Of a DNA stretch of 64,000 nt, positions 16,718 to 25,661 are shown one piece after another. The notes beneath the pieces were generated by a model, which saw nothing but the letters and a program-made list of their open reading frames with translations, made no database searches and was not told the DNA's origin. The stretch spans positions 36,903-100,902 of the forward strand of contig JAIETM010000006.1 of assembly GCA_019745155.1 (NCBI GenBank), written 5' to 3'. The translations under genes were made by a program, and so were the position numbers. The stretch's first letter is position 1. Each line of letters starts with the position of its first letter. The stretch comes from Chitinophagaceae bacterium. Lineage in GTDB: Bacteria > Bacteroidota > Bacteroidia > Chitinophagales > Chitinophagaceae.

Positions 16718-17938
16718 TTAATTTTTCGGCTTGTACTGAAACACTACGCGGGCGTTTTTCTGTTCTGTGGTGGAGAGAAAGACTTCGTAACGTTTCTTGC
16801 CGACAGTTACCACCATGAGTGCGGTATTTGGTGCGATATCGCCAAGGTTTTCGGCAACAACGACAATTTCATGTTGCTCATTTGGTTCTGTGCAATGTAT
16901 TTTCACACTGATGGGGCGATAAGCCAGTCGGCCATCTTTGACAACGCGAGTATTGTTATGGTATACAGAAATGGTATCGTTATCAATTTCACCGTTATCG
17001 TAAAATTCAATGAGGATATCCGGTTCATTTACTTCAATGGTGCGCACCAATTGATCCATACGTTGCACCAACTCTGGTGGTGGAGGCGGCGTGTGCTTTT
17101 GCACAGGTGCTTCACGCGGTTGCTGCATGTTCGGCTTGTCAGTAGATTCAATAGTGTGCTGAGTTGATTTCTTCGGTGCTTCGTTATCGAGAACCACTGG
17201 AGAAGAAGCCGGATTGGAATTGGTTGCTTTATTATTGGTTGTTGCAGGCTTCTTGATGGCTGGTGGTTGTGCTGGTTTTGATTTCGGTGTTGAATACACT
17301 ACCACAGGCGGTTTGGTCACTGGCTTAGCAGGCGGAACAACTACAACAGGCTTTTTTACTTGAGGTGCAGCTTTCGCAGAATTATTTGTTTGAGGTTTCA
17401 CCAAAGCAGATACTTTGTTATTGCCCTTTGTCTTTTTTTCTAAAGCCAATAGAAAATCTTCTTTCTTGAACTTACTCTCGGGAACTTTCTCTAAGTACAC
17501 AGTGCCACTGCCACAATCTTGTTTCTTACTGGTATTCACGGATGTATAAGTACCACTGAGAATTTCTTTTGCGCCGGCTTTACTGTAATCCAAATAACAA
17601 GTCATTAAACAAGGAACAGAGTTATCGCCAATTTTCAGATCCAGCATTTTGGTTTCCTTAATCACCAGATTCTTGGTGGCGCGAGTGTACACGCCTTTCA
17701 TCGCGGCTTTGCCATAAAAGACTGTGGTAAAGAAAGAATAGGTAACGCCTTCGATGGCATCCTTTGCTAATTCGTTGTTGATTTGTACTTCGTAATTGTA
17801 TTGGTCTTCTACAAATGAGCGTGACATGGGATCGTAATCACGCTGCATAAAATAGCCCCTCCACACACCGGTTATTTTTTGGGCGGGGGCAGCAAAAAAG
17901 GTCACCAATAAACAGAATAGCGTAACAATCAACCTCAT
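16718..17938 (-). CDS. secreted protein with proline-rich linker, function unknown
   Basis: The 406-residue chain begins with a signal peptide (MRLIVTLFCLLVTFFAAPAQ). The N-terminal domain (about 20-165) starts ITGVWRGYFMQRDYDPM and resembles lipocalin-like or DUF-type beta domains common in Bacteroidota. Residues 175-290 form a low-complexity Pro/Lys/Ala/Thr linker (KKPVVVVPPAKPVTKPPVV). A C-terminal beta domain of about 110 residues follows (NEPDILIEFYDNGEIDNDTI). The gene is monocistronic. A start three codons upstream at 17947 is possible, but Met4 gives a cleaner signal peptide. Confidence 0.75.
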   Translation of the reverse strand: MRLIVTLFCLLVTFFAAPAQKITGVWRGYFMQRDYDPMSRSFVEDQYNYEVQINNELAKDAIEGVTYSFFTTVFYGKAAMKGVYTRATKNLVIKETKMLDLKIGDNSVPCLMTCYLDYSKAGAKEILSGTYTSVNTSKKQDCGSGTVYLEKVPESKFKKEDFLLALEKKTKGNNKVSALVKPQTNNSAKAAPQVKKPVVVVPPAKPVTKPPVVVYSTPKSKPAQPPAIKKPATTNNKATNSNPASSPVVLDNEAPKKSTQHTIESTDKPNMQQPREAPVQKHTPPPPPELVQRMDQLVRTIEVNEPDILIEFYDNGEIDNDTISVYHNNTRVVKDGRLAYRPISVKIHCTEPNEQHEIVVVAENLGDIAPNTALMVVTVGKKRYEVFLSTTEQKNARVVFQYKPKN

Positions 17939-18010
17939 GTGCCCCAAAAATATGGATCGAAAGCTTGCAAGTGAACTAAAGAAGCGTTAAGGTTTCTGGG
18001 ATTGAATCGT

Positions 18011-18018
18011 TAATTTTG
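18011..18018 (+). promoter_or_regulatory. -7 promoter box for the thrS operon
   Basis: TAATTTTG fits TAnnTTTG and lies 30 bases before the thrS ATG. The -33 region is weak. Confidence 0.45.
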
Positions 18019-18048
18019 CCGTCCAAATCAAGCAGTTAATTCGAAAAG

Positions 18049-19989
18049 ATGATCAATGTAACATTACCGGATGGAGCAATACGCCAGTATGAAAGCGGGG
18101 TTTCCGCACTGGATATCGCCAAGTCCATTAGCGAGGGATTGGCCAGAAAAGTGCTGGCTGCGAGTGTGAACGGACAAGTTTGGGACGCTACGCGTGCCAT
18201 TACAACGGATGTAACGCTGAAACTGCTGACCTGGGACGATAATGATGGTAAATCAACTTTCTGGCATTCTTCTGCCCACTTGATGGCAGAAGCCATTGAA
18301 GCCAAATACCCCGGTGCTAAGTTCTGGGTAGGACCAGCCATTGATAAAGGATTCTATTATGATATCGATCTCGGTGATCGTAAGATCAGCGAAGAAGATT
18401 TGGCTGAGTTGGAGAAACTGATGAACGGACTGGCCAAGAAATCCAATCCTTATGTGCGTAAAGAAATCGCCAAAGCAGAAGCATTAGCTTATTTCACTGA
18501 GAAGGGTGATGAGTATAAGTTGGATTTGCTGAGCAATCTGGAAGATGGTGCCATCACTTTCTACACTCAAGGTGATTTCACCGATTTATGTCGCGGACCA
18601 CATATTCCCAACACAGGTTTTATCAAAGCCATCAAACTCACCAGCATTGCCGGTGCGTATTGGAAGGGTGATGAGAAAAACAAGATGTTGACCCGTGTGT
18701 ATGGTGTTACTTTCCCCAATCAGAAGGAACTGGATGAATACCTGCTGATGTTGGAAGAAGCCAAGAAGCGCGATCACCGCAAACTGGGCAAGGAACTCGG
18801 TATTTATACTATGGATGATGATGTGGGTCAGGGTCTGCCTTTGTGGATGCCTAACGGTACTGTAATTATTGAAGAGTTGGAAAAGCTCGCTAAGGAAACG
18901 GAAGAAGCAGCCGGCTACCAGCGTGTGGTTACTCCACATATTGCTAAAGAAAGCATGTACCTCACTAGTGGTCACTTGCCATATTATGCAGATAGTATGT
19001 TTCCGCCCATGGAAATGGATGGAGAGAAATACTACCTGAAGGCCATGAATTGTCCGCACCACCATAAAATCTTTGCAGCAGAACCCAAGAGCTATCGCGA
19101 TTTGCCTTATCGTATCGCAGAGTACGGAACCTGTTATCGTTATGAACAGAGTGGTGAATTGTTTGGTTTGATGCGCGTGCGTTGTCTGCACATGAATGAT
19201 GCGCACATCTATTGCAGCAAAGAGCAATTCTTCCAGGAATTCAAAGCGGTGAATGATTTATACCTGAAGTATTTCAAAATCTTCGGTATTGATAAATATG
19301 TGATGCGTTTATCGCTGCACGAGCCATCCAAGTTGGGACAGAAATACGTGAACGAACCTGAGCTGTGGAAAGAGACCGAAGAGATGGTGCGTAAGGTCTT
19401 GATTGAAACCAATACACCATTTGTAGAAGTAGCTGATGAAGCAGCTTTCTACGGACCGAAGATTGATGTGCAGATATGGAGTGCTATTGGTAGAGAATTT
19501 ACCTTGGCGACCAATCAGGTTGATTTCAACTCTGGTCGTAAGTTCAAACTTGCTTATACCACACAGCAGAATGATACAGATACACCATTGATCATTCACC
19601 GTGCGCCATTAGGCACGCATGAGCGATTCATCGGCTTCTTATTGGAACACTACGCGGGTAAATTCCCGGTTTGGTTGTCGCCACAACAGGTGAAAGTATT
19701 GCCCATCAGTGATAAGTATCTGGAATATGCACAGCAGGTGCACCAAACATTGCGCAGCAATGGTATCAGGGCTTCTGTAGACGATAGAAATGAGAAGATT
19801 GGTAAGAAGATCCGTGAAGCGGAACTGAGTCGTGTACCATATATGCTCGTGGTAGGTGAGAAGGAGATGACGGAAGGCAAACTGGCTGTTCGCAGACAGG
19901 GTAAGGGCGATATCGGTGTATTGCCGGTAGACGAGTTTGTAGGCTTGGTACGTCAGGAAATCGGCAATAGAAAGGATAGTGATGGTTAA
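18049..19989 (+). CDS. thrS: threonyl-tRNA synthetase
   Basis: Class II synthetase that charges tRNA-Thr. The 646 residues contain the TGS domain (INVTLPDGAIRQYESGVSALDIAKSI) and the N2 editing domain with the zinc-like HSSAHLMAEA motif. The catalytic core has motif 2 (YRIAEYGTCYRYEQSGELFGLMRVR), the zinc-binding MNCPHHHKIF region and motif 3 (PLGTHERFIGFLLEHYAG). The C-terminal anticodon-binding domain includes VLPISDKYLEYA. Full length. It is first in a run thrS-infC-rpmI-rplT, the conserved order in many bacteria. Confidence 0.98.
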   Translation: MINVTLPDGAIRQYESGVSALDIAKSISEGLARKVLAASVNGQVWDATRAITTDVTLKLLTWDDNDGKSTFWHSSAHLMAEAIEAKYPGAKFWVGPAIDKGFYYDIDLGDRKISEEDLAELEKLMNGLAKKSNPYVRKEIAKAEALAYFTEKGDEYKLDLLSNLEDGAITFYTQGDFTDLCRGPHIPNTGFIKAIKLTSIAGAYWKGDEKNKMLTRVYGVTFPNQKELDEYLLMLEEAKKRDHRKLGKELGIYTMDDDVGQGLPLWMPNGTVIIEELEKLAKETEEAAGYQRVVTPHIAKESMYLTSGHLPYYADSMFPPMEMDGEKYYLKAMNCPHHHKIFAAEPKSYRDLPYRIAEYGTCYRYEQSGELFGLMRVRCLHMNDAHIYCSKEQFFQEFKAVNDLYLKYFKIFGIDKYVMRLSLHEPSKLGQKYVNEPELWKETEEMVRKVLIETNTPFVEVADEAAFYGPKIDVQIWSAIGREFTLATNQVDFNSGRKFKLAYTTQQNDTDTPLIIHRAPLGTHERFIGFLLEHYAGKFPVWLSPQQVKVLPISDKYLEYAQQVHQTLRSNGIRASVDDRNEKIGKKIREAELSRVPYMLVVGEKEMTEGKLAVRRQGKGDIGVLPVDEFVGLVRQEIGNRKDSDG

Positions 19990-20041
19990 TTAAACAGAAT
20001 ACTTTAATCTTGTACTTCAATTTTTCATCAAACAACAATTA

Positions 20042-20647
20042 ATGGCATTTCCACCCAGACCCGGAGGGGGCAGATTTAATCCAAGATTCCAGAGGCAGAT
20101 TGAGCCGGAACATCGCATTAACGAAAAGATCAGGGTTCCACAAGTGAGATTGGTAGGCGACAATGTAACCGTAGGTGTATATCCTACAGAACAAGCATTG
20201 CGTATTGCCAGAGACTTAGAGCTTGATCTCGTAGAGATTTCTCCAAATGCAGATCCTCCCGTTTGTAAGGCTATTGATTACAAGAAATTCCTGTACGAGA
20301 AGAAGCGTAAGGAAAAGGAAATGAAGGCCAATGCCAAGCAGAGCGAAGTGAAGGAAATCCGTTTCACACCTGGAACAGATGACCATGACTTCGATTTCAA
20401 AGCCAAGCATGCTGAAGGTTTCCTGAAAGATGGTAACAAAGTAAAAGCTTACGTTCAGTTCAAGGGCCGTGCCATCATGTTCAAGGAAAGAGGTGAGTTG
20501 GTATTGCTGAAATTTGCTGAGCGATTGGCAGAAGTAGGTTCACCTGAGAGCCTGCCTAAGCTGGAAGGCAAGCGTATGTTCTTGATGCTGACGCCTAAAA
20601 CCAGTAAGAAGAAGAAAGAAACGCCGCCGCCATCGGCTGGTGCTTAA
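20042..20647 (+). CDS. infC: translation initiation factor IF-3
   Basis: IF-3 binds the 30S subunit and checks start-codon pairing. The chain of 201 residues has the N-domain (HRINEKIRVPQVRLVGDN), the lysine-rich linker (YEKKRKEKEMKANAKQSE) and the C-domain (EIRFTPGTDDHDF to VKAYVQFKGRAIMFKERG). An N-terminal glycine/proline-rich stretch and a lysine-rich tail are Bacteroidota-like additions. The start here is a plain ATG, not the rare AUU used for autoregulation in Enterobacteria. Confidence 0.97.
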   Translation: MAFPPRPGGGRFNPRFQRQIEPEHRINEKIRVPQVRLVGDNVTVGVYPTEQALRIARDLELDLVEISPNADPPVCKAIDYKKFLYEKKRKEKEMKANAKQSEVKEIRFTPGTDDHDFDFKAKHAEGFLKDGNKVKAYVQFKGRAIMFKERGELVLLKFAERLAEVGSPESLPKLEGKRMFLMLTPKTSKKKKETPPPSAGA

Positions 20648-20654
20648 TATCGAT

Positions 20655-20690
20655 AACAATCCCTACATTTTTGTGGGGATTGTTGCTTTA
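20655..20690 (+). terminator. hairpin terminator after infC
   Basis: Stem AACAATCCCTAC / GTGGGGATTGTT with an ATTTTT loop, followed by GCTTTA. The T tract is short, so readthrough to rpmI is possible. Confidence 0.65.
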
Positions 20691-20755
20691 TAGACCTTTT
20701 TGTCATTGATAATCAGTGTTTTGAAAAATTAGCAGCAGAAAAAATGTGCTTGTTT

Positions 20756-20786
20756 TTTGTCATAAAACCTGATTTCCATACTTTTG
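20756..20786 (+). promoter_or_regulatory. promoter for rpmI-rplT (-33 TTTG, -7 TACTTTTG)
   Basis: TTTG at 20756-20759 and TACTTTTG at 20779-20786 are 19 bp apart, an excellent Bacteroidota sigma-A promoter. It predicts an RNA leader of about 77 nt before rpmI. The leader contains GTCTGTTCGGGGCCGCC, which can fold, so autoregulation by L20 or L35 is conceivable but not shown. Confidence 0.7.
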
Positions 20787-20869
20787 CGCTCCAATTTTCC
20801 CACAAGGCTCAACAAGCGTCCCGTCTGTTCGGGGCCGCCAGTAGGGAGTAATCGTAACAGATTATTAAA

Positions 20870-21067
20870 ATGCCAAAGGTAAAAACAAACTCCAGCGCCA
20901 AGAAGCGCTTTAAGGTGACCGGCAGCGGTGAAATCACCTTCCAGAAAGCTTTCAAACGTCACATCTTAACTAAGAAATCTAAGAAGCGTAAGCGCGCCAT
21001 GAACAAGAAAGGCGTTGTAGGCGCACCAAACAAGGATTTCGTAATGCGTTTATTGCGTTTGAAATAA
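20870..21067 (+). CDS. rpmI: 50S ribosomal protein L35
   Basis: The 65-residue basic protein ([20 protein letters not shown], then [14 protein letters not shown]) is a normal-length bL35, placed directly before rplT as in most bacteria. Confidence 0.97.
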   Translation: MPKVKTNSSAKKRFKVTGSGEITFQKAFKRHILTKKSKKRKRAMNKKGVVGAPNKDFVMRLLRLK

Positions 21068-21108
21068 TCAATTTTAATCATCACCGTTACCGGTAAAAAA
21101 TATTTTGT

Positions 21109-21453
21109 ATGCCACGTTCTAAAAATGCAGTAGCATCAAGAGCAAGAAGAAAAAGAGTTCTCAAAGCTGCCAAAGGTTTCTATGGTAAGCGTAAAAACGT
21201 ATATACCGTTGCGAAAAACGTTGTTGAAAAAGGTCAAACCTATTCTTACGTTGGTCGTAAACTGAAGAAGCGTGAATATCGTCAGCTGTGGATTGCCCGT
21301 ATCAACGCAGCCGTTCGCGAAGAAGGTCTTACTTACAGCCAGTTTATCAATAACCTGAACAAGAAGGGTATTGAACTGAACCGTAAGGTATTGGCTGATC
21401 TGGCGATGAACAACCCAGAAAGCTTCAAGGCCCTGGTTGCTCAAGCTAAATAA
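21109..21453 (+). CDS. rplT: 50S ribosomal protein L20
   Basis: The 114-residue protein begins [20 protein letters not shown] and has the helical C-domain with [21 protein letters not shown]20 is an early assembly protein of the large subunit and in several phyla represses its own operon. It is 41 bp after rpmI and followed by a strong terminator. Confidence 0.97.
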   Translation: MPRSKNAVASRARRKRVLKAAKGFYGKRKNVYTVAKNVVEKGQTYSYVGRKLKKREYRQLWIARINAAVREEGLTYSQFINNLNKKGIELNRKVLADLAMNNPESFKALVAQAK

Positions 21454-21476
21454 GTGCTAATCAGCAATAAAAATTT

Positions 21477-21502
21477 AACCCCGGACTTCCGGGGTTTTTT
21501 TA
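21477..21502 (+). terminator. Rho-independent terminator after rplT
   Basis: AACCCCGG-ACTT-CCGGGGTT followed by TTTTTT: a perfect 8-bp stem closing the ribosomal operon. Confidence 0.92.
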
Positions 21503-21525
21503 TGTCCGCATATGTTGCAATGAAC

Positions 21526-21533
21526 TAATTTTG
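21526..21533 (+). promoter_or_regulatory. -7 promoter box for the arginine decarboxylase gene
   Basis: TAATTTTG lies 38 bases before the start codon at 21572 and fits TAnnTTTG. A TATG at 21501 could serve as a poor -33 element. Confidence 0.45.
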
Positions 21534-21571
21534 CGCCCTAAACCAACTGATCACTACTAACCGATCTGCTA

Positions 21572-22996
21572 ATGAACAACACCTACACCGATCTGGTGAA
21601 ACAAACCTTCCACTTCCCTCAGGAAGGCTTTGATATCAATGACGATAATAACCTGATGTTTAACGGACTTGATGTCAAGAAACTGATTGAAAAGTATGGT
21701 ACGCCGATGAAAGTGACCTACCTCCCTAAAATTGGGATGCAGATCAACAAGGCAAAAAAGATGTTTGATACTGCTTTTAAAAAGCATAAGTATGAGGGCA
21801 ATTATTTTTATTGCTACTGTACAAAAAGTTCGCACTTCTCATTTGTAGTGGAAGAAGCGCTGAAGCACAATATTCATCTGGAAACTTCTTTTGCATATGA
21901 TATTGAAATCATCAATCAATTGTACAAGAAGCGTAAGATCAACAAAGAGATTTCGATAATCTGCAACGGCTTTAAGCAGAAATCATATACCTCACGTATT
22001 GCCAAGCTCCTGAACACAGGCTTCAAGAATGTGATTCCAGTATTGGACAACAAGGAAGAGCTGCTTGCCTATAAGCGTTCTGTAAAAGTGCCATTCAAAT
22101 TAGGTATTCGTGTGGCTGCAGAAGAAGAGCCGAACTTTCCATTTTACACATCTCGTTTGGGTATTCGCGCAAAAGATATCCTGGAGTTTTATGTAGATGA
22201 GATTGAAGGTTTTGAAGATCGTTTTCAATTGAAGATGTTGCACATCTTCCTGAACAAGGGTATTAAGGATGATATCTACTATTGGTCTGAGTTGAATAAG
22301 ATCATCAACTTGTATTGCCAGCTGAAGAAGATTTGTCCTGAGTTGGATTCTATCAATATCGGTGGTGGTTTCCCCATCAAGCACTCTCTTGGTTTTGAAT
22401 ATGATTATCAATTCATGATCAATGAGATTGTTGGTAATATCAAGCAGGCTTGTAAAAAGGCTAAAGTGCCCATGCCGAATATCTATACAGAGTTTGGTTC
22501 ATTCACTGTAGGAGAGAGCATGGCGCATATTTATAGTGTAGTAGCACAGAAGGTTCAGAACGACCGTGAGTGCTGGTACATGATTGACTCTTCTTTCATC
22601 ACTACTTTACCAGATACCTGGGGTATTGGAGAGAAATTCCTCATGCTGCCCATCAATAAATGGGATAATGATTATCACCGAGTCGTCTTAGGTGGTATCA
22701 CTTGTGATAGCCATGATTACTACGATTCAGAAGAGCACATCAACGAAGTATTCTTACCTAAAGTGAACAACACTGATAAGGAAGACCCCAATAACAAAGA
22801 GCCCCTGTATGTAGGTTTCTTCCACACCGGAGCTTATCAGGATCAGATCAGCGGTTATGGTGGTATCAAGCACTGTTTGATACCATCTCCTAAACATATC
22901 ATCATTGAACATGATAAGAATGGTAAGCTGGTGGATTGGGTATATGCCAAGGAACAAACGGCTCAAAGCATGCTCAAGATTCTGGGATACCTGTAA
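21572..22996 (+). CDS. speA: PLP-dependent arginine decarboxylase-like enzyme (fold type III)
   Basis: The 474-residue protein has the alanine-racemase-like barrel of fold III decarboxylases. The PLP lysine is in YCYCTKSSHF (about residue 89), and the barrel contains HLETSFAYDIEIINQLY and the phosphate-binding IGGGFPIKHS. A C-terminal beta domain follows with CDSHDYYDS and FFHTGAYQDQISGYGG. Bacteroidota proteins of this type are annotated as biosynthetic arginine decarboxylase, which makes agmatine for polyamines. They are shorter than the 630-residue E. coli SpeA. Carboxynorspermidine or diaminopimelate decarboxylase activity cannot be fully excluded. Monocistronic with its own terminator. 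Confidence 0.78.
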   Translation: MNNTYTDLVKQTFHFPQEGFDINDDNNLMFNGLDVKKLIEKYGTPMKVTYLPKIGMQINKAKKMFDTAFKKHKYEGNYFYCYCTKSSHFSFVVEEALKHNIHLETSFAYDIEIINQLYKKRKINKEISIICNGFKQKSYTSRIAKLLNTGFKNVIPVLDNKEELLAYKRSVKVPFKLGIRVAAEEEPNFPFYTSRLGIRAKDILEFYVDEIEGFEDRFQLKMLHIFLNKGIKDDIYYWSELNKIINLYCQLKKICPELDSINIGGGFPIKHSLGFEYDYQFMINEIVGNIKQACKKAKVPMPNIYTEFGSFTVGESMAHIYSVVAQKVQNDRECWYMIDSSFITTLPDTWGIGEKFLMLPINKWDNDYHRVVLGGITCDSHDYYDSEEHINEVFLPKVNNTDKEDPNNKEPLYVGFFHTGAYQDQISGYGGIKHCLIPSPKHIIIEHDKNGKLVDWVYAKEQTAQSMLKILGYL

Positions 22997-23016
22997 TGAA
23001 TCAACTGAAATATGAC

Positions 23017-23048
23017 AAGTGGCTGTAGTATCTGCAGCCACTTTTTTA
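23017..23048 (+). terminator. terminator after the decarboxylase gene
   Basis: AAGTGGCTG / CAGCCACTT stem with TTTTTTATT following. Confidence 0.88.
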
Positions 23049-23067
23049 TTTTCACCAAAACAATCAA

Positions 23068-23520
23068 ATGAAAAAGCTAAGTATAGTCGCTTTGGTATGC
23101 CTTTTTACAACAGCTGCTAAAGCCCAATCTGCAACCGATTCTGTAAAGCAGGTGGTTAACCAATTATTCACTGCGATGAAAACGGCTGATGCGCAGTTAT
23201 TACAGCAGTGTTTTGCGGATAGTGCTGTATTACAAACAATCGCTACCAATAAAGAGGGAAAGACAATTGTGCGGAATGAATCAGTTGCTGCTTTTGCAGC
23301 AAGCATCAGTAAGGCGCCGGTAGGTGCTTTGGATGAGCGAATAGAGTTTGATATGGTGAAAACCGATGCTGCATTGGCGATTGTTTGGACACCCTATCAG
23401 TTTTACCTCAATGGAAATTTCAGCCATTGTGGAGTAAACTCATTTCAACTGGTCAGATTTAACGGACAATGGAAAATTCAATACCTGATTGATACACGCA
23501 GAAGAACGGGTTGTCGTTAA
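23068..23520 (+). CDS. secreted NTF2-like (SnoaL/lumazine-binding-like) protein
   Basis: The 150-residue protein has a signal peptide (MKKLSIVALVCLFTTAAKAQ). A cone-shaped NTF2-like fold is suggested by VNQLFTAMKTADAQLLQQCF, the central VRNESVAAFAASI helix and strands ending SFQLVRFNGQWKIQYLIDTR. These periplasmic proteins mostly have no assigned reaction. It overlaps the stop region of the convergent membrane protein gene by 4 bp. Confidence 0.8.
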   Translation: MKKLSIVALVCLFTTAAKAQSATDSVKQVVNQLFTAMKTADAQLLQQCFADSAVLQTIATNKEGKTIVRNESVAAFAASISKAPVGALDERIEFDMVKTDAALAIVWTPYQFYLNGNFSHCGVNSFQLVRFNGQWKIQYLIDTRRRTGCR

Positions 23521-24161
23521 TCAGCTGATTCCAATTCTGCGATATGCTTTTCCAGGTCGTTGATATAGCGGCCGTATAAGCGATTGAGATACCACTTGGT
23601 AAAGAAATAAATACCGGCTGCTAAAACAATTAGGTATACCCCCAAAAATACCAACACTTGTGTGGATGAGGTGAATACATTGCTCACCATTGCTTCCATC
23701 TGTGGGTTGCGATAGCTATTATCATCCATATAGCTTAGAGAACCTGCATACACAATACAGATTGGAATCAAGGCCATGGTGAATTGGAAATAACGCTTTA
23801 CATATTCTCTCAGGATGGCAGTGAGTTTTTGCAGACTACTTTTCACTGGAAGTGAATTGCCTTGTAATGCAGTGATTCGCTTCAAGAGCACAATTAAGAT
23901 GGGCAAGAAGATCAGGAAAAGCACGGAGAAAGTGCCGAAATAAATACGCATCACGCGCCATTCGCTAAAGAATGCTTCGTATACAAATAAGGCAAGGAAT
24001 AGGATGGAGGTGATGATTTCTATCCAAACACTGCGTTTCAGTTTAGACAAAACAGATCTTGTTTTACCCTGCATCGCACGTTCCAATCCCCACGCTTCCA
24101 GCGGAGCTGCTGGTTGTTCCAGGTGTTTGTTTAAGGATGCTTTCAGTTCATCGAGTTCCAT
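23517..24161 (-). CDS. membrane protein of an ECF sigma operon (possible anti-sigma role)
   Basis: The 214-residue protein has a soluble N-terminus of about 45 residues and then four membrane helices (WIEIITSILFLALFVYEAF, FGTFSVLFLIFLPILIVLL, FTMALIPICIVYAGSL, VLVFLGVYLIVLAAGIYFF). It ends with a short cytosolic helix (YINDLEKHIAELE). It begins 11 bp after the sigma factor stop, a position often held by anti-sigma factors. No zinc-finger anti-sigma motif is present, so the role is inferred from context only. Confidence 0.65.
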   Translation of the reverse strand: MELDELKASLNKHLEQPAAPLEAWGLERAMQGKTRSVLSKLKRSVWIEIITSILFLALFVYEAFFSEWRVMRIYFGTFSVLFLIFLPILIVLLKRITALQGNSLPVKSSLQKLTAILREYVKRYFQFTMALIPICIVYAGSLSYMDDNSYRNPQMEAMVSNVFTSSTQVLVFLGVYLIVLAAGIYFFTKWYLNRLYGRYINDLEKHIAELESAD

Positions 24162-24172
24162 GATGATTGTTT

Positions 24173-24670
24173 TTAGTTGAACTGATAATGTTTTTTACTA
24201 TTTTCTTTCAGCTTGGTTTTGATGCGGTTCATCTTTACGGCTACATTATTCGCCGTGATGCCCATCATCTCCCCAATCTGTTGGTAGCTGTAATCTTCCA
24301 GATATAACATCACCAAGGCTTTGTCGATCTTCGACAACTCACCAATGGCTTTATACATGGCAATTACCTGCTCTTCAATATGGCTGTCTGCTTCAGCAGC
24401 CCTTTCATGTGTTGTATCATCGTACACCATACGCGGCTTTCTTTTGTCCTTGCGGAAAAAAGTAATGGCCGTGTTCAGCGCCACGCGATATAACCATGTA
24501 GAGAACTGTGCTTCACCACGAAAACTTCCATAGGCTTTCCATGCTTGTAGCGTGATTTCCTGAAACAGGTCTTCTCTGTCGGCAGGATTATCCATGTACA
24601 AGGTGCACACCTTATGGATGATGCGCTGGTGTTTATTCAGCAGGTCAATAAATGCTTGATCAGGGTTCAT
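24173..24670 (-). CDS. ECF-type RNA polymerase sigma factor
   Basis: The 165-residue protein has sigma region 2 (NPADREDLFQEITLQAWKAY, FSTWLYRVALNTAITFFRK) and region 4 (LYLEDYSYQQIGEMMGITANNVAVKMNRIKTKL), with no region 1 or 3. ECF sigma factors redirect transcription in response to a signal relayed by a partner. The start ATG overlaps the TraB-family stop (TAATG), and the membrane protein follows, so the three genes form one operon. Confidence 0.93.
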   Translation of the reverse strand: MNPDQAFIDLLNKHQRIIHKVCTLYMDNPADREDLFQEITLQAWKAYGSFRGEAQFSTWLYRVALNTAITFFRKDKRKPRMVYDDTTHERAAEADSHIEEQVIAMYKAIGELSKIDKALVMLYLEDYSYQQIGEMMGITANNVAVKMNRIKTKLKENSKKHYQFN

Positions 24671-25524
24671 TAGTAGAGAACAGGCTTAACGGTATATCCT
24701 TCTTTGCGAAGTAAAGCAATTACACCCTGATCTCCACCCAGATGTCCTGATCCTACTGCAAAAAAGCTGGGTTGTTGCGCTGCAATGGCTTTTATCCTGG
24801 GAATCCAGCGTAAATTTCTTTCTGATAGCAATGCTGTTTCAAAAGCATCATCCATACCACTACTGCGTATGAAAGCATACAGACTATCGATATTCTTTGT
24901 CTTATATACGGCCGTTAACTTGCTGAATGCCTGCTGAACACTATCAAAACTCATCACCATTTTCTGCAGTGAAATAGCTTGAGAGTCCAAAGGTTGTTTA
25001 TTGATGGCAGCTAATTGTTCTTCCACTTGTTCTAATCCCTTTACTGGAATATTTTTTGTCTTAGCATACTGAATCAAAAGCATTTCAGGTTGAACCTGCT
25101 CTGCGCAAGGCAGAGATTTCAGCATCAGCATAGACATGCCCATGAATGGTTTGAAATTGTTGAGCATGCTTAATGGGATGCCGGTAATTTCCTGAAAGCG
25201 TTTATTCATTTGTTGAAAACTGGAGTCAGGAAAATAGGAGGCGATGGTTGTAGTGCTTGCCATTGATTGCATCATTTTCACTTGCAGACTGGCGTCTGTC
25301 ATATCCAGTTCTTCAACCAATAGGTTTGTTTTGCTGAGTTTGGCTTTGATGCTATCGTGAAAATCAAAGTCGGTTTTACACATCGCATGGAAAGTGCCAA
25401 ACAAATAGGAGGGCTGCTTGAAATCTTTACCAGAAATCTCCCACAGTAAAGAGCTTTTCTTCTGTGCGTTTGCCGGTAAAGCAATCACCAGGGCAAAAGC
25501 GGCAATAATCACAAGGGGTTTCAT
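24670..25524 (-). CDS. TraB/GumN family exported protein
   Basis: The 284-residue protein has a signal peptide (MKPLVIIAAFALVIALPANA) and the family start SSLLWEISGKDFKQPSYLFGTFHAMC, with the conserved GTFH. A second conserved block lies at the end, FFAVGSGHLGGDQGVIALLRKEGY. TraB/Tiki-type proteins are thought to be metal-dependent proteases. It is first in the operon with the ECF sigma factor, which may tie it to an envelope response. Confidence 0.9.
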   Translation of the reverse strand: MKPLVIIAAFALVIALPANAQKKSSLLWEISGKDFKQPSYLFGTFHAMCKTDFDFHDSIKAKLSKTNLLVEELDMTDASLQVKMMQSMASTTTIASYFPDSSFQQMNKRFQEITGIPLSMLNNFKPFMGMSMLMLKSLPCAEQVQPEMLLIQYAKTKNIPVKGLEQVEEQLAAINKQPLDSQAISLQKMVMSFDSVQQAFSKLTAVYKTKNIDSLYAFIRSSGMDDAFETALLSERNLRWIPRIKAIAAQQPSFFAVGSGHLGGDQGVIALLRKEGYTVKPVLY

Positions 25525-25661
25525 GCTTCAATAGTTTCTGCTCCATTTGTATGCAAGAGGTAGCAATTATTACACAAACGCCAAAAATAAACCCCGTGTA
25601 GACACACAGGGCGATAACCAAAACCAACTGCTAGTCGCGCATAGCACGACGTATGAAAAGC

